NCBI GenBank assembly: GCA_018224345.1
Contig: JAGTUW010000263.1
Span: 1-11,461 of the forward strand
DNA: 11,461 bases
Source of the DNA: Bacteroidota bacterium
GTDB lineage: Bacteria; Bacteroidota; Ignavibacteria; SZUA-365
Direction of reading: 5' to 3'
In this document: positions 7,683 through 11,461 of the stretch, in pieces
How positions within the stretch are numbered: position 1 is the first letter of the stretch
Layout: every line of letters begins with the position of its first letter
Translations under genes and position numbers: made by a program
The notes under the pieces: model-generated
What the model saw: only the letters and a program-made list of their open reading frames with translations
The model's database searches: none
What the model was told of the DNA's origin: nothing

Positions 7683-7874
7683 ATGCCCATTATTGTCACA
7701 CATATTCTCGAAGGTCGTTCTGCCGAGCTCAAGGCGACACTGATACGGAAGCTTTCGCAAACGGTCGCCGAGACATTGGATGTCCCGGTCGAATCGGTAC
7801 GTGTCATCATTTCCGAAATGAGAAAGGACGAATACGGAATCGGCGGAAAAACCGCCAGGGAGTTGGGACGCTGA
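7683..7874 (+). CDS. 4-oxalocrotonate tautomerase family enzyme
   Basis: A small cytoplasmic enzyme of 63 residues, the usual length for this family, whose members act as hexamers or related oligomers and catalyse keto-enol tautomerisation using an N-terminal proline. Met is followed by Pro, so removal of Met exposes the catalytic Pro1. Numbered from that proline, Arg11 and Arg39, the substrate-binding arginines of 4-oxalocrotonate tautomerase, are both present, and Tyr50 sits where the reference enzyme has Phe. The GIGGK segment near the C terminus is also typical. No aromatic-degradation genes are nearby, so the natural substrate cannot be inferred and a role in catechol meta-cleavage is not supported. 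It is the only plus-strand gene in the window, divergent from the T9SS cargo gene and convergent with purE. Family certain, substrate unknown. Confidence 0.93.
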   Translation: MPIIVTHILEGRSAELKATLIRKLSQTVAETLDVPVESVRVIISEMRKDEYGIGGKTARELGR

Positions 7875-7974
7875 ACAGCGTGGAACGCGGGCGGGGGCTG
7901 CGCGGAGTTTGGCGACAAGGGAACAGCAGTCACCTGATGAGGCGCTTTTCGCCGAATGTCTGCCCGGAAACGGT

Positions 7975-8009
7975 GCAGGGACGCCGGAAAGTGATACCGG
8001 CGTCCCTGC
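7975..8009. terminator. Strong hairpin between convergent tautomerase and purE genes
   Basis: A perfect 13-bp GC-rich inverted repeat, GCAGGGACGCCGG (7975-7987) and CCGGCGTCCCTGC (7997-8009), encloses a 9-nt loop. It sits about 100 nt past the tautomerase stop and 22 nt past the purE stop, where a bidirectional terminator is expected. Neither strand has a T-run after the stem, so it is not a textbook intrinsic terminator. It could stop transcription with Rho or simply protect both 3' ends. The rest of 7875-8031 holds only a weaker small hairpin (GGCG/CGCC, 7941-7953). Confidence 0.6.
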
Positions 8010-8031
8010 TCACACACAGGAGGAGCTTCGC

Positions 8032-8520
8032 TCAGGGAAGCGTCGTCGAGAGCACAGTCTCCCGCTGTTCCTGACGAAATTCCTTGAGTTTCTCGCGGTA
8101 GAGGGCGTGTTTGTTGGCGAGAATGGCGATGCCGAGCAAGGCGGCATTTTTTGCGCCGGCTTTCCCGATGGCCAGTGTCCCCACCGGAATGCCCGCAGGC
8201 ATCTGCACCGTCGACAGCAAGGAATCGAGTCCGTTGAGCGCGCTGGTCATCGGGACACCGAGGACCGGGAGCAAGGTGTGCGCGGCGACGACACCGGCGA
8301 GATGTGCGGCGCCACCGGCTGCTGCAATGACGACTTCAACACCGTTTTTTTCCGCATTCGTGATCAGATCGACCACGGCATCGGGTGTGCGGTGCGCTGA
8401 AAGCACGCGGCATTCGTGAGGCACCTCGAACTCGGTGAGGGTTTCGGCACAGTGCCGCATGACATCCCAGTCAGATTTGCTTCCCATCAGTACAAGGACT
8501 TGTGGAGCTGTTCCCTTCAT
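8032..8520 (-). CDS. purE: N5-carboxyaminoimidazole ribonucleotide mutase (PurE)
   Basis: PurE converts N5-CAIR to CAIR in de novo purine synthesis, in the cytoplasm. The 162-residue protein shows the whole family pattern: MGSKSDWDVM near the N terminus (phosphate and ribose binding), SAHRTP with the conserved catalytic-site His, AAGGAAHLAGVVAAHT, and the GLDSLLSTVQMPAGIPVGT block that closes the active site. Its length is normal for bacterial PurE. The start is set at 8520 because AAGGAG at 8528-8533 lies 7 nt before it but only 1 nt before the in-frame ATG at 8526; the difference is two residues. The partner purK is not in the window. The upstream T9SS cargo gene ends 36 nt before this start on the same strand, with no terminator between, so the two are probably co-transcribed, an odd pairing. 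The C-terminal tail (after about residue 140) is Lys/Arg/Glu-rich. Confidence 0.97.
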   Translation of the reverse strand: MKGTAPQVLVLMGSKSDWDVMRHCAETLTEFEVPHECRVLSAHRTPDAVVDLITNAEKNGVEVVIAAAGGAAHLAGVVAAHTLLPVLGVPMTSALNGLDSLLSTVQMPAGIPVGTLAIGKAGAKNAALLGIAILANKHALYREKLKEFRQEQRETVLSTTLP

Positions 8521-8527
8521 GTTCATT

Positions 8528-8533
8528 CTCCTT
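8528..8533 (-). promoter_or_regulatory. Shine-Dalgarno site of purE
   Basis: On the minus strand the sequence reads AAGGAG. Its 7-nt distance to the ATG at 8520 is normal, while the 1-nt distance to the ATG at 8526 is too short, so it selects the 8520 start. The site lies within the 36-nt gap between the upstream stop codon (8557) and purE. Confidence 0.8.
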
Positions 8534-8556
8534 TATTCACAATAATTGGTGATGCG

Positions 8557-11127
8557 TTATTTAAGCAGAATCATTGAACGCGTTGCAGTGAACCTCTGTG
8601 ATCGCAATTGATAGAAATACGTACCACTCGGCAGATCTGATGCGTTGAGAGTAATCTGCCAGTTTCCCGCTTCATATTCACCGGAACCAAGATCCATGAC
8701 CAGGCGCCCGTGTGTATCGAAGAGACTCAGTACGACCTCGGTTCGCACCGGGAGCTCGAATTGAATGGTCGTCACCGGATTGAACGGGTTCGGATAGTTC
8801 TGAAGCAGGCTGTAGTGATCAGGAAGTCGACCGGGCAATACATCGACGCGCAACGTACGGTCACATTTTATTGTAAGCGTGTCTTCGCAGATAATGCGGC
8901 CGTCCTGCACCGTCTGTGTGACGATCTCGAAATCCGCATTGCCGGTGGCGCTGTTGTCATAGCAGACCCTGAAACCGCCGAGTGTTTCTCCCGGAGCGAT
9001 CCCGCCCCCTGAATTTCTCCACCCTATCTGTGTGGAACCGATGATGTTTGTCCAGCCGTCCGGATTACTGATTGTAGAAGAAAACAGGGATACACCGGGT
9101 GTAATGATGCGCACATTGAAGGCGTTGATTATGCCGCGTGGCAGATGCGTATTCTCGATGTTGAAATCGAAGCAACAGGGCTGCTCAGTACTTGTGATTA
9201 CATCGATCACGTCGCATTGGACGATTCCGATTTCACAGGCCACGCTCATGGTATCGCAGCAGCGTTGCTGATCGTTGCGTTCGGTACACCATGTGAAGGG
9301 GATCTGGCTCGATTGCAGCGAAGGGACGAAACGTATGACAAAACCATCCGCGGTTTCCCCGACACCGAGTTCTCCGTCACGTTTGACGAAACGCAGCATC
9401 TGTTCATCAAGTGTATCGAGGTCCCAGCCATCGGGCGCAATCGCTGTCAGCAGCATGGTCTCCGGATCATCGAGCCGCAGGCTCCACGCATCCAGTCCTT
9501 CGTTCGGGACCTTGAGATTGCTCAGACTGAACTCATATCCACAGAGGTCCTCGGAGGGTGTCACCGCCAGGGAATCACAGCGTTCCTCTTCAGGGATGCA
9601 TTCGACATTCGTGAATTCACAGCAATGCGTACTGCCGTCGAGAGAAGTGCACCATTCGATGAAAATCTGATTCCCGAATTCCGCAGGTGTGAAAGAAAGC
9701 AGAAAGCCGGTCTGCTCTTCTCCGATCGCAACGACATCAAGTGTATCCACAAAGAGAATTTCGGTATCCGTCCACGACGCAACGATCCATCCTTCGGGAG
9801 GCGTGACAGCGTGAATGGTCGATCCGGGCGTGTGAACACGGATACGGAAATCATTGATTGCCGATGCCGGCTCATGCGTATTCACGAAGCCGAAATCAAA
9901 GCTGCAACTTTCCACGAGCGGTGAGACGAGCAGTGAATCACAGAATGTCGGTGGTGGTGGATCACACTGTACCTGCACGGTGTCTCTGCTCACTAATGTA
10001 GTGCCGTTGAATGTCGACCAGACGAAGCGCACCTGGCCGGTGCTGGAGGGGTTGAAGCCGACCAGGAAGCCTTTGACCGAGTCGAGAGGGGCCAGCGGTG
10101 CATCGCTGTTGAATGTGACATTCAATCCGGTCTGGCTGGCGATGGTCCACCCTGCCGCTTCCGTGATGGAGGCAAAGCTGGCGCCCGGCGTGACGACACT
10201 CAATCTGAACCGGTTGAGTGAGGAACGCGGCACGTGCTTGTTGATGAAGCCGAGATCGTAACTGCAATCCTGCAGATCTTCCATCAGCAGCGTGTCGGGA
10301 CGCGGATTCAATTTGGGCGTGCAACTGACGGTTTCGAAATCGTCGCAGACATCCTGCCCTCCACTGGAAGTGAACCATTGGAGGACGAGGTTTGTCGGGG
10401 TACCCTGTGGAACGTCGACACAGAGACGAAAGCCACTCAGACTGCCACCCGATGCAAGAGGAGTCGCTCCACCGTAGGTCACCGATGTTGCAGTCTGATC
10501 CAGTACATTCCACGGGCCGGTGGGTGTGCCGGTAATGGTTGCGCCGGGAGTTTGCAGATGAAGTCGGAATCCGTCGAGACCTCCCTGCGGTTCATGCGTG
10601 TTTTTCAGTGTAATGTCATAACAGCATGATCCTTCCGGCTGCGTAGGAAGTGTAATACTCGCGATGCTGACCGAATCGCAGACCTGTGGTGTCACGGAAC
10701 AATCCAGCCATACGGTGTCGCTGGATGCCACGCGTCCGTTGAACTCCGTACTCCAGATGATCTGCACCAGCCGGGAATGTCCGGGGTCGATTTCGATGCA
10801 GAAATGAAAGCCTTCGATGAATTCATCAGGCGGAAGCTCCAGACCCTGTTCCTGGAAAAACAAATGTCTGTCCGATACCTCATGCACCGGCCAGGGACCA
10901 CCTGCGGATCCGGCAACGAAATGTGCCTCCTGTGTCAGCAGCTCGAGTCGTATAAGATCGATCGGCGTAGCGGGCCGGTGTGAATTCTCCAGATACAGAT
11001 CGTAACAGCATGAGTTGGCATCGATCAGTCGAAAATCGACGAAGTCAGAAGTCTGCTGCTGTGCCTGCACGGGATGTCCCCAGAAAAGGACAGTTAGAAA
11101 TAACGCGGCGGTGGCAATTCGTTTCAT
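8557..11127 (-). CDS. Giant cysteine-rich T9SS cargo with six repeats
   Basis: This is an 856-residue secreted protein. A signal peptide (MKRIATAALFLTVLFW through VQAQ) occupies about residues 1-22, and a canonical T9SS type A sorting domain (QNYPNPFNPVTTIQFELP from 776; SLFDTHGRLV; LPSGTYFYQLRS) occupies about 770-856. Between them are six tandem repeats of 120-128 residues. Each opens with C-(C/S/G)-(Y/F)-(D/E), then a strand and N-x-(H/K)-x-P (openings at 39, 167, 287, 407, 528, 650). Each continues with frl..tPG, gW, a GF(R/L) strand and a W-(S/C)-T strand, and closes on an invariant Cys. There are 30 cysteines, always in matched sets per repeat. The domain family is not recognised; an all-beta, disulfide-stapled surface or extracellular structural or adhesive protein is inferred. 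The ATG at 11127 is chosen over the GTG at 11139, which would add four residues; neither has a strong ribosome site. purE follows after 36 nt. Confidence 0.9.
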   Translation of the reverse strand: MKRIATAALFLTVLFWGHPVQAQQQTSDFVDFRLIDANSCCYDLYLENSHRPATPIDLIRLELLTQEAHFVAGSAGGPWPVHEVSDRHLFFQEQGLELPPDEFIEGFHFCIEIDPGHSRLVQIIWSTEFNGRVASSDTVWLDCSVTPQVCDSVSIASITLPTQPEGSCCYDITLKNTHEPQGGLDGFRLHLQTPGATITGTPTGPWNVLDQTATSVTYGGATPLASGGSLSGFRLCVDVPQGTPTNLVLQWFTSSGGQDVCDDFETVSCTPKLNPRPDTLLMEDLQDCSYDLGFINKHVPRSSLNRFRLSVVTPGASFASITEAAGWTIASQTGLNVTFNSDAPLAPLDSVKGFLVGFNPSSTGQVRFVWSTFNGTTLVSRDTVQVQCDPPPPTFCDSLLVSPLVESCSFDFGFVNTHEPASAINDFRIRVHTPGSTIHAVTPPEGWIVASWTDTEILFVDTLDVVAIGEEQTGFLLSFTPAEFGNQIFIEWCTSLDGSTHCCEFTNVECIPEEERCDSLAVTPSEDLCGYEFSLSNLKVPNEGLDAWSLRLDDPETMLLTAIAPDGWDLDTLDEQMLRFVKRDGELGVGETADGFVIRFVPSLQSSQIPFTWCTERNDQQRCCDTMSVACEIGIVQCDVIDVITSTEQPCCFDFNIENTHLPRGIINAFNVRIITPGVSLFSSTISNPDGWTNIIGSTQIGWRNSGGGIAPGETLGGFRVCYDNSATGNADFEIVTQTVQDGRIICEDTLTIKCDRTLRVDVLPGRLPDHYSLLQNYPNPFNPVTTIQFELPVRTEVVLSLFDTHGRLVMDLGSGEYEAGNWQITLNASDLPSGTYFYQLRSQRFTATRSMILLK

Positions 11128-11202
11128 GTTTGTACTCACGAATAATCATCGAAATCAGGTGGGGACACCGGATGTTGCGGATGTCGTAACAGAGAAGCTA
11201 AG

Positions 11203-11230
11203 TAAATACCGCTTCATCCGCAATGCTCAA
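11203..11230 (-). promoter_or_regulatory. Weak promoter candidate for the six-repeat T9SS cargo
   Basis: On the minus strand, TTGAGC (complement of 11225-11230) and TATTTA (complement of 11203-11208) lie 16 nt apart. Transcription would start near 11196 and leave a leader of about 70 nt before the ATG at 11127. The -10 match is poor, so this is only the best candidate in an otherwise featureless stretch (11128-11260). Confidence 0.25.
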
Positions 11231-11260
11231 ACGCGTATCACAGTGCGCGCTCGCTCTACG

Positions 11261-11396
11261 AAGAAAAAACCACCAATGCACCAACACACGAACAAGAGCA
11301 CAAAAGCCTTTCGAAACGCTTATTATGGAATAAGGAGCGCTCTGAATACCTCTTTGTGCTCTTGTTCGTGATTTAGTGACTTTGTGGTTTTTTCTT
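11261..11396. repeat. Large imperfect inverted repeat with nested hairpin
   Basis: Two 44-bp arms (11261-11304 and 11353-11396) are inverted copies. The outer 13 bp (AAGAAAAAACCAC / GTGGTTTTTTCTT) and inner 18 bp (CACGAACAAGAGCACAAA and its complement) pair perfectly. The 13-nt segments between them match at only 7 positions, giving about 38 of 44 overall. The 48-nt centre contains its own hairpin, CTTATT-ATGG-AATAAG (11319-11334), and a TTTCGAAA palindrome (11310-11317). The arms carry units of the type CACnAAn, as in dispersed intergenic repeats of environmental genomes. No coding sequence is seen inside. It may be a mobile palindromic element or a 3' structure of a gene beyond the right edge. 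Confidence 0.75.
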
Positions 11397-11411
11397 AAGT
11401 GGTTTTTTCTT
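11384..11411. repeat. 13-bp direct repeat at the edge of the inverted repeat
   Basis: GTGGTTTTTTCTT occurs at 11384-11396 and again at 11399-11411, separated by AA (period 15). The left arm of the large inverted repeat at 11261-11273 can pair with either copy. This suggests slippage or duplication at the element's right boundary. The remaining 50 nt to the end of the window show nothing recognisable. Confidence 0.8.
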
Positions 11412-11461
11412 CCTCGACTTACAAAGACACATTGACATTGAAATATCGATTTCCTACATTA

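Noticed and set aside
7909..8400. A 163-residue plus-strand frame downstream of the tautomerase
   Set aside because: It crosses the hairpin and then runs antisense through purE; no domain or start signal supports it.
9145..9924. A 259-residue open frame on the plus strand
   Set aside because: It is antisense to the six-repeat cargo, whose regular repeat pattern proves the minus-strand frame; the plus-strand product matches no family I know.

Overview
The window looks like chromosomal DNA from a member of the FCB group (Bacteroidota, Chlorobiota, Ignavibacteriota and relatives). The main reason is two very long secreted proteins that both end in a type IX secretion (T9SS) type A sorting domain, one with the hallmark YPNPFNPVTTIQFELP block. 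The sequence is moderately GC-rich. At least two genes have good Shine-Dalgarno sites. The genus cannot be read from the sequence.

Layout from left to right. Positions 1-326 hold no gene but several kinds of intergenic repeat: a possible IS21-type insertion-sequence end, a GGGGC-rich fold-back element with a 15-bp tandem repeat, and a CCACAGAGG-type purine-rich repeat. Three genes follow on the minus strand, transcribed in the order 7584 to 4345 (giant T9SS cargo with eight Ig-like repeats), 4341 to 1315 (lipoprotein fusing a NagZ-type GH3 glucosaminidase to an AmpC-like serine hydrolase) and 1136 to 327 (M48 metalloprotease lipoprotein). The first two are 3 nt apart and almost certainly co-transcribed. 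The third follows after about 180 nt and could be in the same unit or have its own promoter.

A compact divergent promoter region (7585-7682) separates this cluster from a small plus-strand tautomerase gene of the 4-oxalocrotonate tautomerase family (7683-7874). The tautomerase converges on purE (8520 to 8032, minus strand), with a perfect 13-bp hairpin between them. Upstream of purE, and only 36 nt away, is a second giant T9SS cargo (11127 to 8557) made of six cysteine-rich repeats. The right edge (11128-11461) holds its upstream region and a large imperfect inverted repeat with a nested hairpin.

Themes: the minus-strand cluster is dominated by envelope and exported proteins (cell-wall glycosidase/serine hydrolase, quality-control protease, modular surface proteins). 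purE and the tautomerase are cytoplasmic. The most distinctive observation is in the six-repeat protein. All 30 of its cysteines can be assigned to four classes of pairs that appear and disappear together from repeat to repeat, which predicts a complete disulfide map. Its neighbour, the eight-repeat cargo, has no cysteine at all in its mature form.
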